From contig JAAMPI010000052.1 of assembly GCA_013054445.1 (NCBI GenBank), positions 16,996 through 80,995 of the forward strand: 64,000 bases of DNA. Direction: 5' to 3'. Below, one piece after another: positions 1-10,254 of this stretch; the stretch's first letter is position 1; each line of letters begins with the position of its first letter. A program made the translations under genes and the position numbers. Source of the DNA: Cudoniella acicularis. Taxonomy: Eukaryota; Ascomycota; Leotiomycetes; Helotiales; Helotiaceae. The notes beneath the pieces were generated by a model that worked only from the letters and a program-made list of their open reading frames with translations, did no database searches and was not told the DNA's origin.

Positions 1-1
1 T

Positions 2-1492
2 GGGCCTGGGGCTACAACCGCAGCTGGGCTTTTAGGGGCATTAGCTGAGAGCGGAATAATTGTTGGCAGCTTATTCGGTGCTTATGGTGGATGTATGACT
101 GGACAGATGATGGATGCTTACGCAAAAGAGGTTGACGACTTCGCCTTTTTACCTTTAAAGGGATCAAGGCAACATGAACCGAAACCCGAAGACCGAATAT
201 TGAGAGTTACTATTGGTGTGAGTGGTTGGCTCACTTAGAAGGAAGATATTATTACCCCTTGGAGAGCCCTGGGTCACCAGAGCGAGGTTTTTGTATTGAG
301 ATGGGAGCTTGAGGCTTTGACGTTATTCTTCTTTCGTCATTGTTGTGGAGATACCCTCTTTTCCCTTCTCAGACATCACACTTACGTGGGAAATGATATT
401 CGAGCAAACCCAAGTTGTCCAGTGACTGGTCAAACTCTCCTATAGCTATATCATGGTGGCATGCTTTCTTCTATTCCATAAGGCATTGTCTGCTCGAATA
501 GTTCGCTCGACAGGTTTATTTTGTGAGAGTCTGCCATAGTGCCATAAAGTATTTCCTTTGACCAAGTTCCTAGTACCGAGTTTTCCCCAACTTTGCAGAA
601 TGCGCTATTTTCAGCTGATGCTATCCAAACAATGAAGTACTGACGATTAATCACAGAAAACTTGGAACCTCGATGGAATCAGTAGTAAGAAGTGCTGCTT
701 GGACCGTCGCCAAAAAGGAAATCATTGCATGCACAATCTTTGCAAGCCTAATGGATGCGCTCTGGCCGATATCTTTATTAAAAGTCTCCAAAGTCGTCGA
801 TAATCCCTTCTCAGTAGCAAAGAATCGAGCCGACAAAGCTGGTATTGTTCTGGCCGACGCACTCATTAACAAAGCTCAAGGAGAGAGACTAGTTACGCTT
901 ATCGGGTATAGCTTGAGTGCTAGATTGATTTATAATTGTTTGATGAGCCTTGCCGAGCGAAGAGCTTTTGGCCTTATTGAGTCCGCTGTTTTGATGGGTT
1001 CTCGTTGCCCATCTGATGCTGCTCCGTAAGTATTTTGTACTTTTTTTTTTTGGATCCACACTTCTCTGCTATGTATCCAACGACGGATTGCTAACGAGTC
1101 AATTTGATCTTAGTTGGAGGGCAATGAGAACAGTAGTCTCATCAAGGCTTGTAAATTGCTACTCAGAGAACGATTACATCTTGGCCTTCTTATACCGCAC
1201 AAGTAGTATCCAATACGGAGTTGCCGGGTTACAAGAAGTCCAGGACGTTAAAGGGGTAGAGAATGTTAATGTCAGCGACATAGTTAGCGGACACCTCCGT
1301 CTCCAATATCTTGTCGGGAGTATCTTGGAGAAAATTGGCTTTGAGGACATTGATGTCGTCGAAGTTGAGAAGGAAGAAACTCTTGCCTTACTGGAGAAAG
1401 AAGAGGAAAAGGAGCAGGAAGCCAAGGAAGGAGGCAATGTGAACCTAGATGAGGAGGCAGAGAAAATGGAGGTAGGTCAAGCAGAAGACTGA
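2..1492 (+). pseudogene. DUF726 / TMCO4-like alpha/beta-hydrolase-fold protein, 5' end outside window, in-frame TAG
   Basis: The gene enters from the left edge (frame 2). It encodes a glycine-rich segment with GAYGG, then GVSGWLT, PWRALG and VLRWELEAL, then IGYSLSARLIY, which looks like the alpha/beta-hydrolase nucleophile elbow (G-Y-S-L-S) of the DUF726/TMCO4 family. It ends in an acidic Glu-rich tail. Family members are membrane-associated and their activity is not established. Inferred exons are 2-321, 657-1025 and 1114-1492. The first intron (322-656, 335 bp) is long for this genome, the second (1026-1113) is normal. Codon 236-238 is TAG between GWLT and KED, where relatives carry a charged residue. 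No sensible intron removes it, and the frame stays open and conserved on both sides. The choices are a nonsense allele, a base-call error, or readthrough. The family call is confident; functional status is not. Confidence 0.8.
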
Positions 1493-1884
1493 TCAAACGA
1501 TGATGTAGAAAGTTACTGAGAAGTTGCATACCGGATGAGCAGAGCTGAATCCAATGGAAGAGGAAGTAAAAAATGGCCATAAATGCAGATGCGTAAAGTC
1601 GGAAAATGTTATACCGCAACAAAACTATACAAAGATTCAAGATCAGATCCGAATCGAGAAATTAATAACACTTCAGGCCTGGTGAATTGAGGGAACTTCA
1701 AAGAACACGAAATTCAAGGCAAATGACTTCATATGAGATGACTTACTCGTAAAAAAAAAAGTAAGTATTTGATCCTTGTTTAAGGCATAGAGAGTTCCAT
1801 GGGATGTTTGGATATCTCATGAGCAAGTGGAGAATGAATGAAATAAAAGCTTACCCTCTTCGGGCATGTGTCAAAGCATTCATT
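1493..1884. other. Convergent 3' intergenic region
   Basis: This 392-bp stretch lies between the DUF726 gene (+) and the GTA3 gene (-), which point at each other. It probably holds both 3' UTRs and polyadenylation signals. It is AT-rich with a short A-run near 1751. I see no gene, repeat or structured RNA. Confidence 0.5.
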
Positions 1885-2487
1885 TCAAGGAGGGGTCTCC
1901 TTCACTTTCCCACTTCTAACCACGAAAAACCTGCCTCCAGGAGTTTCCACCTTCTCACTCGCAGTCCCCAGCACATCCCAATCCTCCACCCCTTCAGTAT
2001 CCACAGGTTCCCCTCTTCTCCTTCTAGGCCGTCTACTGCGCCCTTGGATATCTTCCTTTGCTAATGCTTCTCTCATATCCTCCAGCCCGATTGTAGCCTC
2101 CTTAATTCCTTCCTCTGTCTCGTCTCTGATACTCTGAAGCGGCTCCACTCCTTCTGTATCCACTTCTTGTACATCCCTCACAAATTGCAATTGTGACCGC
2201 AAAGTTTCTAGCATCTGACGTTGTTCATCCTCTGATTTTGGCAGGGGCAGAGCGGAGAGGCGGAGTAGGTGGTGTAATTGTTTGGGTGTGATTTGCGGCG
2301 ATGGTTTTGCGCTACTCTCTGCGAAGTGAGCGCGGACGGACCAGGTGGGTTCGGAAAGGAGAGCTTCAATGTTGAGAGGTTTTTGGGGCGGAATATTCGA
2401 AGAGTAGGAGCGAGTGATTGGGAAGGCCCGCCGCCGGAGAGCTTGTCGCAGGGAGGCTCGACAGTTCGTACAAATAAACGCCGACAT
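1885..2487 (-). CDS. gta3: Mitochondrial glutamyl-tRNA(Gln) amidotransferase subunit, GatC-domain (Gta3-like)
   Basis: This single-exon gene encodes 200 aa. The N-terminus (about residues 1-45) is rich in Arg, Ser and Ala with almost no acidic residues, as expected for a mitochondrial presequence. Residues about 80-140 carry the GatC signature: LLRLSALPLP, then a helix leading to DVQEVDTEGVEPL, where the D-T-E-G-V-x-P motif is diagnostic. The conserved fungal C-terminus GGRFFVVRSGK is present. In the heterotrimeric amidotransferase (Glu-AdT) this subunit supports conversion of Glu-tRNA(Gln) to Gln-tRNA(Gln) in mitochondria. I use the ATG at 2487. The frame stays open further upstream, but only through a TTG. 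The gene is divergent from SEC17 with 273 bp between start codons. In some annotations the family is named subunit F, so the exact name is less certain than the domain. Confidence 0.87.
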   Translation of the reverse strand: MSAFICTNCRASLRQALRRRAFPITRSYSSNIPPQKPLNIEALLSEPTWSVRAHFAESSAKPSPQITPKQLHHLLRLSALPLPKSEDEQRQMLETLRSQLQFVRDVQEVDTEGVEPLQSIRDETEEGIKEATIGLEDMREALAKEDIQGRSRRPRRRRGEPVDTEGVEDWDVLGTASEKVETPGGRFFVVRSGKVKETPP

Positions 2488-2760
2488 CTTGCCGATATTC
2501 CTAAAGAACTGCAATGATGTTGGATGTGAATTTTGATGTGAGGGTTGGTTGTTTTGATTTGGTGCATGTCACAGCCTTACGGAGCCTTGAAGCTCCTGTG
2601 CGCTAGTGGTCTGGAGGCGACTCGGTCACATCTCTCGACCCAGCTACCACCTACTGAACACATTTATGTTGATGACGACGCGCCACCTGTGCATATCAAC
2701 CTGCAGATAAGAATATATTTTCACGAATACTCAACACCACCACACTTTACACTGTTAGCC

Positions 2761-3809
2761 ATGGCCCAGGATCCCCGCGCTCTTCTGCAAAAGGTATGAA
2801 TTACCCCTCTATCCTGCAAATTCAATAAGTGTCTGACAGGACCCCTTCACAGGCAGACAAAGCAGCAGCTAGTGCAGGAACAGGATTCAGTCTATTTGGT
2901 GGGCGAGAAGAAAAATGGCAGAATGCAGCGGAGCTGTATAACCAAGCTGCGAATGCCTTCCGCTTGGAAAAACAGAGTATGCACCCTCGTCGATACATGA
3001 CCCCTCCAGAACATTCCTCAATGCTTACTTCCAACCACAGATAAGGAGGCAGGACAAGCATTGGAGAAGGCGGCGGAAATTCAAACGACAAAGTTGAACG
3101 AACCCGACGATGCCGCCAATACTCTCACAGAAGCTTTCAAAGTCTACCGGAAGTCGGACCCTCTTGATGCGGCAAGATGTTTGGACGTTGCAATCAATCA
3201 CTATACATCTAGAGGAAACTTCAGAAGGGCGGCTACACATAAGCAGAATTTGGCCGAGGTCTACGAAGTCGAGATTGGCGACCAGAAAAAGGCCATAGCA
3301 AGCTATGAGCTAGCTGCCAGTTGGTTCGAGAGCGACAATGCTGAAGCGTATGTTGGCATACATTCTTCTGGGACAGTGCTGACAACCTACTTAGCCTAGC
3401 CAACAAACTGTATCTGAAAGTCGCAGATCTTGCTGCCTTGGAGGGCGACTATTATAAGGCTATTGAACATTACGAGAAGGTGTCTGCCTCTGCTGTTTCA
3501 AACAACCTTATGAAATGGTCGGTAAAAGACTATTTTTTGAAGGCAGGATTATGCCATCTAGCAAACAACGATATGGTGGCTACGAACCGTGCGTTGGAGA
3601 AGTACCGCGACATGGATCCTACTTTCCCTAGCACAAGGGAGCACCAACTCTTGATTGATCTTTCCGAAGCCGTGGAGGCTGGTGATCAAGAAGCATTTGC
3701 GGATAAGCTATTCCAATATGATCAATTGAGCAAGTTGGACAAGTGGAAGACGACTATCTTGTTGCGGATCAAGAACGCCATCGAAGAGAAGGGCGAAGAC
3801 TTCTCTTAG
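2761..3809 (+). CDS. SEC17: Alpha-SNAP, vesicular fusion protein Sec17
   Basis: Four exons (2761-2793, 2853-2976, 3041-3347, 3395-3809) give a 292-aa product, the usual alpha-SNAP length. The protein starts MAQDPRALLQKADKA and continues with the tandem TPR-like helical hairpins typical of SNAP proteins, including KLYLKVADLAALEG and the conserved C-terminal region with TILLRIKNAIEE. Alpha-SNAP binds the SNARE bundle and recruits the AAA ATPase NSF/Sec18, which disassembles cis-SNARE complexes after membrane fusion. It acts as a soluble protein on ER, Golgi, endosome and vacuole membranes. All three introns are GT-AG and 47-64 bp long. At the third acceptor I chose the AG at 3393-3394 because it restores the conserved AEALANKLYL. 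Nothing is unusual in the sequence. Confidence 0.96.
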
Positions 3810-4242
3810 ACATTTGGAAGTTAGTTAATTATACCGGCGTTTGGGTTTACTGGTTTACAGGTCATCAGTCGCGGAGTTTTTATACAGATCATGACTCCCG
3901 AAACAAGATTGTGCAGGAGCTACTACTTACTCTCTTGACTCGTGATTGGAAATCGTGCTTCAAATTAGAAAATCTACGAAAGTCCATGCCTCGCCACTTT
4001 GACCTTAGTAAATTTTTTGAAATATACTAGAGATCATCTTAAATGAGCTTTGGTAAACATTGCAAGGAACGAAATGTTCTAATCACGTGGCAAAGAAGTC
4101 TAGCTTTCTTCGGGTCCACTTTCTTCATTTGACTGACTACTTAGTCATAACTCCCTCAAATTTCGAGTTGTCATAAGTGTCAACTGCCCTCGTTGGTCTT
4201 CGAAAATACAATACAATTGTATCCTTAAATTCTACTTTCAAG
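3810..4242. other. Intergenic region, SEC17 3' side and ureG promoter
   Basis: This 433-bp stretch lies between two genes on the same strand. It has no credible reading frame, repeat or RNA. The 3' half presumably contains the ureG promoter and 5' leader. I see nothing else in it. Confidence 0.45.
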
Positions 4243-5219
4243 ATGTCCCACTCTCATTCCCACGAAGGAGGTCACTCTCATTCCCATGATCATGACCACA
4301 ATGGACCTGCTGCGGACCACGGACACACACATGAAATCCTTGATGGACCCGGCAGCTACATGGGAAGAGAGATGCCCATCATCGAGGGTAGAAATTGGTC
4401 TGAGAGAGCTTTCACCATCGGAATAGGAGGGTTCGTACCTTTCACACCCCCTTATCCTCTCACAATCTTGCCCCTCATTTCGAGTGCGGGGAAATCACAT
4501 GCAATTACATATCACCTTACTTGCCCCTCTATTTCCCCTATTACTAGGCATTTTTTAAGGGCAAATGCTAATGGTAAAGTAGACCTGTCGGCTCTGGCAA
4601 AACTGCTTTGATGCTCGCGCTTTGCCTAGCTCTGCGCTCAAAATATTCCATCGCCGCTGTCACCAACGACATCTTCACTCGTGAAGACGCCGAATTCCTC
4701 ACCAAAAACAAAGCATTGCCTGCATCTCGCATCCGTGCCATTGAAACAGGAGGATGTCCCCATGCCGCAGTCCGCGAGGACATCTCTGTCAATTTAGCCG
4801 CACTAGAACACCTGCATCAGGAATTCACGTCTGACATCTTGCTCATCGAGTCTGGTGGCGATAACTTAGCTGCTAATTACTCGAGAGAGTTGGCCGATTA
4901 CATAATTTACGTTATTGATGTTAGTGGCGGGGATAAGATCCCGAGAAAGGGAGGGCCAGGTATCACGCAGAGTGATTTGTTGGTTGTTAATAAGACGGAT
5001 TTGGCCGAGGCCGTTGGAGCTGATTTGGGGGTTATGGAGAGGGATGCGAGGAAGATGAGAGAGGGCGGTCCGACAGTTTTTGCGCAGGTGAAGAAGGGTG
5101 TTGCGGTGGCTGATATTGTGGGATTGATTGAGAGTGCTTGGAGGGGGAGTGGCGCTGAGGCAGTGAGTAAGGAAAGAGGTGGACCAAAGGCTACTGAGGG
5201 ATTAGAGGAGTTGAAGTGA
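4243..5219 (+). CDS. ureG: Urease accessory GTPase UreG
   Basis: Two exons (4243-4430, 4583-5219) encode 274 aa. The N-terminus is a His-rich metal-binding tail ([19 protein letters not shown]). The splice junction falls inside the P-loop and rebuilds [11 protein letters not shown]. Further hallmarks of the SIMIBI-class UreG/HypB GTPases follow: [26 protein letters not shown] (the CPH nickel-binding motif), ESGGDNLAA and the NKTDLA guanine-specificity motif. UreG hydrolyses GTP to deliver nickel to apo-urease together with the UreD and UreF homologues. HypB is the alternative family, but hydrogenase maturation is not expected in this kind of fungus and the ESGGDNL motif fits UreG. No other urease gene is nearby, which is normal for fungi. 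The 152-bp intron is longer than most here. Confidence 0.95.
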
Positions 5220-7859
5220 GAAATATCTTACAGAGGACCGAACATCCGGGTGAACATAGTTTGCGGTATTGCATAAACATAGGTCAACAGGATACCAACC
5301 TTCTTCAAGCTGTAAACTTGCTTTAAATCTGGTTCCAAGTGTGGACTTGATTCTAAGTGCGGTATCGATGTGAAATCAACGTTTGTAGCGGCAGGGAAAA
5401 CTGCGGACCTCGCTACGAACCCAACATATAAAAATTAAAATAAAGAATTCTTCCCCAACAAACGAAGCAAACATGCTAGTTTAGTTTCCCTTAAGTTCCA
5501 ATTCGCAACCTCAAACTAACAAATAAACCCATAGCAAAGCGTCCGGGGAAAAGACAGTAAACTCGTCCAGTCGCGGCTGATGTATTCCGAAAGGAGTTTT
5601 CCGGCTCGGCCTATATTCCCACAAACAAATAAATTTTCAGTGCGTCTGTTTTACTCTCACGGGAGAAACCCCGTTTAGATGAGTTGGTTATCTAGGGAGT
5701 ACCCGATAGTGATAATTGGCTTGATGGCGTTCGGGGGTTCGAGGGTTTTGCTGGTTGAAACAGCCCCAGAATTCCTTTTTGCAGAGTATTTTTTTCGTAA
5801 GTTGTTTTTTTAATAAAAGATATATCGGATTTTTTGGGGGAGGGATGTTCTAGTTAAGCGAGCTATACAAGCTGGAGTTGATAATAAGCGAACTGCTTTG
5901 AGAAATTTCCGCTGACATGCCAACAGTATTTAGGGTAGATCAAAGATTTCTATGCAATAGACAACTTGAATTATTTGAAGTGACAACTTCGCTTTTTAAG
6001 AGTACACCGTCCTGATATTTCACAGGCTTTTAATTGCTTAAAAGTTTTCATAATACCCTAGATGCTGGACTTGTCTAGTATATTTTGTTGCCAAGTAGAA
6101 TCACCAACAAGCCATAAACTTTTAGCTGCTGGAATATGTACGAAGAGCTCCCAAAATTCCTCACAGTAGTTTCGGTTCGCAACAAAAAGATGCCAGAGTG
6201 CGCAAAAGGGGCCGACTTGGCCGATAATAGAAAGGCCGAGACACTACTCTGCAAGGAAATGGCAAGGAAAAGAAGTGGGTTGCATTTGTTCAGAAGATTC
6301 AGAGAGCTAAGTAGCGGCAAAAACAAAATGGAGAAAGCTGGAGGCTTGCTAGTAAATACTTAACACCCACATCGCGGAAAACCCTCCTGAAATGCCCACT
6401 TCGGGCAATTTCTATTAACCACCGCAATATTTGATACTCTGCAACTCAATCAATACCATATTGGGTAGACAGCGGAAAATTAGAAAGTCCACTCTTGCGA
6501 GATGGGACATTTTGTTTAGCGGCTTTAGCCACTTCGTTTATCAAATTAAGCATGCTCTCCTACAAGGATCCAATTGTCGGAATTCAGCCTGCCTGCGCTT
6601 GATTCCACGTTCTTCTGTCGCCTGAAGGCAGGTCCGTGAATTATTATTATTACGTGCTTGGATTTGATATCTTCGACAACAAGGGGGACAAGACCATCAG
6701 ACGATAGTTCAACACAACGGACGCTCCGGCTCCGCGTCGCCTGCACTTTTACCTCCGTCGACGGAAAGGAGAGGGATGACGCCGTCTGACGGAAACTGCT
6801 AAGAGTATCCCAAAAGGAGTCTGCAGGAGAGTCGAGATGTTGAAGTTAAGATGCGAAAGTTTCAGCGGCATTGTTGGTTGTCAAGTGTGGGTGGATGTGG
6901 CTTGACCCAGGCTTGACCCGACCGCTTGGCGTTTTCTCCACATTTCAAAACCTCACCCTTCACACCATCAATATCACCCCCAGCAATGTCGACCTCTGTC
7001 GGTCTTGTGCGACTTCGTTTGCGATCTCGTTACAGATAGTAATTCGACAGGGCCCGAGAAGCTTGGCTTGGACATCTAGGCTCGGTGTTGCAGCAGCAGA
7101 AAGATAACAGCAAGGCCATGAGTCTCGAAAATATCCAATAATTCCCACGGCAATTTTCGCTGTCCTTTGAAGCACTCGCCAAGCTTCAGGCTATCAACCT
7201 CTCGAAATCTTCACATGACGTTTAAATAACACGAGAAACCTGTGGGATGCACGCGAAACGTCGACGAGTGGTACACAATGACGAAAAGGTTTACAGAAGG
7301 CCGGAAAGGTCCTTTGGGGGATATCCCCCCCCTAAAGACGACTTGTGGCACATTAATAAGCGGTCGCTCATGGAGGGGAGCCCGATGGTATGCGGGGAAA
7401 TCGACTAGTCAGGCAGCTATGTCCTGGTCAGGTAACGCGCTTCTGTGTGAAGAATAACTCCCGTGGATTGAGGGACCTGGCCTTTCTCTATCCAGGCCAG
7501 GTAATCATGAGCGTCGGGCAATACTTCCTGTGTCACTGCCAAGAAGCATCAAGTGATCGAGTCCACCCAGGATCATACCTTGTATCGTTCTATGACCACC
7601 AATTATACATGCGCATTTTCGCTCTATCTTCTCCTTTACCGTTAAGCAAAGTTTGGAAATCATCATCGTGCAGACATGGCACTTCGATCAACCAGTCTGC
7701 TGTTAAGCTTCATCCTAGCCAAGCTTTTCACCCACATGGGAATGATTGGATTTTCAAATCCAATGAGATCGAGAACGTCAAAAATCTGGGGGTTTGCGGA
7801 TCATGATTACTCAAAGTGAGATCTCTGGGACAACCGAGACGCGCAGCTCATTGGGAGCA
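5220..7859. other. Gene-poor accessory stretch
   Basis: These 2.6 kb contain no reading frame that I can support as a gene. The first 900 bp are AT-rich, while 6.6-7.6 kb is of mixed composition with scattered short open frames lacking domain-like character. I found no terminal repeats or tRNA. The stretch borders the decayed transposon at 7860 and probably belongs to the same accessory island. Confidence 0.4.
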
Positions 7860-7913
7860 CAGTGACGCGCAACTGCTGTTCCCCCCCAACCACCCTACAC
7901 AACCAACACCAAA

Positions 7914-9575
7914 ATGCCACCTCAACGCACTCCTCTCGGTCCCAGCTCTAGCAATCGACAACCTTATATGTATCTCTCTCCGTACTATAGAGGAGGAATC
8001 GTATATACCGCGCGATTTAGCCATACTGCTACCGAGATCGTAACAGGCACAGGGTTCGACTGTTACACCGTACGATATACCCTCGAACAAGACCCAGAAC
8101 GCGCCGAAGGTAAATCGCTACCTAAAAAGCCTAGGAACAAGTCATATACCGAACCAGAGGAACGTTTACTCGTGCGCCACGTTCGAAATAACCTAAAGGA
8201 TACCTATACACAGCTCATCCTAGCCTGTGGGCTCTCCTATAAGAAGCGTACCCTCACTTCTATCCTCGAGGGCTACTATATTACGAGATAACGTGCTACG
8301 CGTCGGCCATTCCTTATAGAGATAAATACGGCAAAAAGACTCGCTTAGTGCCTCGTACGAAGGGGGTGGACTACGGAAGAGTGGGGTCTTTGTATCTAGA
8401 GTGATGAGTGTTCTTATGAGCCGGGGTGGGGTAAAGCAACTGAGTGGTGCTTCCGTACACTAGCGCAGAAGTGGCAGAAAGAGATGATTCAAACCTACAC
8501 CTGTGGGAAGGATATGAAGGTGATAGTCTAGGCTGCTTTTTAGGATATAGGAAGGACACAACTTTATATTATGGACCGGGACTTTGAGTCAAAGAAGTAT
8601 AGGTACTCTGCTAACTCCTATCTCGAAGCCTTGACTGACTAGCTATTATTTTAGCACTAACGACTTAGCCCTAGCTATATATTCGTATAGGATAACGTAT
8701 CTATCTATACTACCTGAAAAGTCTAGGAATAGTTTGAGAAACATAGTATAGATGCTATGGATTAGCCTCCCTTCTCCCCTGATTTAAACCTAGGCTGCTC
8801 GATGGGTACCCATCTATAGGTAGACCCGCGGGTAGGTGGGTATACCCGCGGGTTGCCAAGAACCCGTATAAAAATGAAGATATACTTTTATTTAATCTTT
8901 TAATTATTCTCCTAATTATTTCTCCTAATTACCTTTCTTATACTCTACTAGTATATCTTCCTAGCACGTACCTTCTTGGTGCGTACCCTCCTCGTGTGCA
9001 CCCTCCTCCTTCGCACGCACTCTTCCCTTCGAGTCCCCTCTTCGCTCGTACTAAGTGGGTCATTAATTTTAAAAAGTCAGCCTTCTAAGCCCCCCTAAGA
9101 AGAAGAAGGTAAAGTCAAAGCCACTAGCGCTATACTAAACCTCAACCGCTTCCGGATTCTCTCCCGGTAATCCGTAGCCGACGATCACGGACGAAGAGAG
9201 AGGGAGAGGGAGAGGGAGAGGAGGAGAGGGGGGGACTCGAAAGGAAGCGTGCACAAGGAAGGAGAGTGTGTGCTAGGAGAATGTGTATAAAGAAGAAGAG
9301 TATATACTAAAAGAGTATATATAATTTACATAAATTACTACCCACTACCTATCACGCTGCCTATTTAAACCTAATCGAGAACGCCTAGTGGGAGATTAAA
9401 AAACACGTCTTTAAGATGTTTCCTGAGGTCAAAGCATGATAGGCAGCATCTAGAGTCCTGTTTACAAGCTGCCTAGGATATAATTGACAAGGACTTCTTT
9501 GATATACTTATTAAAAGTATGCCTAGGAGGATTGCGGCCTGTATCAAGGCAGGTGGGTGGCACACAAAATATTAA
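7914..9575 (+). pseudogene. Tc1/mariner transposase remnant
   Basis: The frame opens at 7914 with MPPQRTPLGP and an intact N-terminal helix-turn-helix region containing KSYTEPEERLLVRHVR, then decays. Recognisable later pieces are SDECSYEPG (the first catalytic Asp region), MIQTYTCGKDMKV, YIMDRDFESKK, DNVSIYT (second Asp region) and PPFSPDLN. That last block is split by the 8791-9363 insertion and resumes after it with LIENA*WEIKKHVFKMFPE. The C-terminus GWHTKY followed by TAA at 9573-9575 is preserved. At least nine in-frame stops occur, for example TAG at 8529-8531 and 8541-8543, both at positions expected to encode Trp. It cannot produce transposase. The first 120 codons remain open and could be miscalled as a small gene. 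Confidence 0.85.
8791..9363. mobile_element. hAT-like non-autonomous element (MITE), nested in the Tc1 element
   Basis: A 573-bp insertion interrupts the transposase exactly within SPDLN-LIEN. It is flanked by the perfect 8-bp direct repeat TTTAAACC (8783-8790 and 9364-9371), the target duplication size of the hAT superfamily. Its ends are inverted: TAGGCTGCTCGAT at the left, and ATCACGCTGCCTA at the right, whose complement is TAGGCAGCGTGAT. Subterminal palindromes lie inside the left end (GATGGGTACCCATC, ACCCGCGGGT). The interior has two arms that are roughly complementary (about 8930-9045 against 9225-9310, sharing TTCGAGTCCC / GGGACTCGAA), giving it a fold-back character. No transposase is encoded, so it must have been moved by a hAT transposase elsewhere. 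Confidence 0.8.
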
Positions 9576-9761
9576 GCCTGTGGATTACGTAATCGGGTTA
9601 TTTTTAGTATACGAATTAAAGAGAGATCAATTATGGTTAATTTAGCTACTTAACTTGTTATAATAATGAGAATTACGTTCGTTACTGTCAAATGAAAATC
9701 GGGTGCTGATGCTGAGTTTTAGTGAGAATAAAAATCGGTTAACACCAGTTGCGTAGTACTG

Positions 9762-10254
9762 TAGTGCTTGATTATGGGTCCTGGCCTCTCTACCTACCCA
9801 TCCTCAGCATTTCCGTACACCTTAACAAGGGTTTCATTGGGACCTTTTGCTTGCCCTTCTCCTGTACCATCCGCTGGCTGCATTGACAGCGAGATTTCGA
9901 GCGAGATCTCCATGCTCTAGTCATGGACAACTCTATTGTAGCTTTAGTAGTGCGTGAGGGGTTCACATCTAAACCCCGAAGTGTCCTTGGTCAGCCAAGT
10001 ATAAAACATTAAAGATTGCCCAATCTGTTGCAAATAAATCAGAAGTGAGAGAGCCAGCAAACCCGCAGGCACAAACATACATACCCAACAAGCGAACATC
10101 GAATCGAATTCTCGAACGACTCGTACGAGTATCTGCTTGAGAACTGCGAGTAGAGGTATCCAAGATGTGGGGACAACGAGGAGGAGCCGGAGCTCAAAGA
10201 GGTCTTCGACCAACGTCGGCCTTCGACAGTTGAAGCTACGAACGCTACGAACAA
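9762..10254. other. Intergenic region between transposon and broken transporter
   Basis: About 490 bp of unremarkable sequence. It probably includes the former promoter of the MFS pseudogene. No gene is supported. Confidence 0.35.

Larger units (their letters stand above)
7860..9761 (+). mobile_element. Decayed Tc1/mariner-type DNA transposon
   Basis: The element is bounded by imperfect terminal inverted repeats of about 21 bp: CAGTGACGCGCAACTGCTGTT at 7860-7880, and its diverged complement ending at 9761 (16 of 21 positions match in my alignment). A TA follows the right end. The left flank reads CA, so one copy of the expected TA target duplication has apparently mutated. Inside is a ruined transposase gene (7914-9575). 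Total length is 1,902 bp, of which 573 bp is a later insertion (8791-9363). The transposase remnant is of the Tc1 superfamily. Stops are mainly TAG and lie where TGG or CAG is expected, which suits RIP. Confidence 0.8.

Noticed and set aside
451..654. Minus-strand open frame inside the first DUF726 intron
   Set aside because: Short, no recognisable features, and the surrounding exons explain the region as an intron.
1885..2487. Naming the amidotransferase subunit GatF
   Set aside because: The D-T-E-G-V-x-P motif and helix pattern are those of a GatC domain, so I kept the Gta3/GatC-type name.
4243..5219. HypB hydrogenase nickel chaperone as identity of the UreG gene
   Set aside because: ESGGDNL and [15 protein letters not shown] are UreG-type, and fungi of this kind use urease, not NiFe hydrogenase.
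7914..8291. A 125-codon open frame that could be called an intact small HTH protein
   Set aside because: It is the undamaged N-terminal part of a Tc1 transposase. Downstream pieces of the same protein follow in decayed form and the frame ends at a mutational break.
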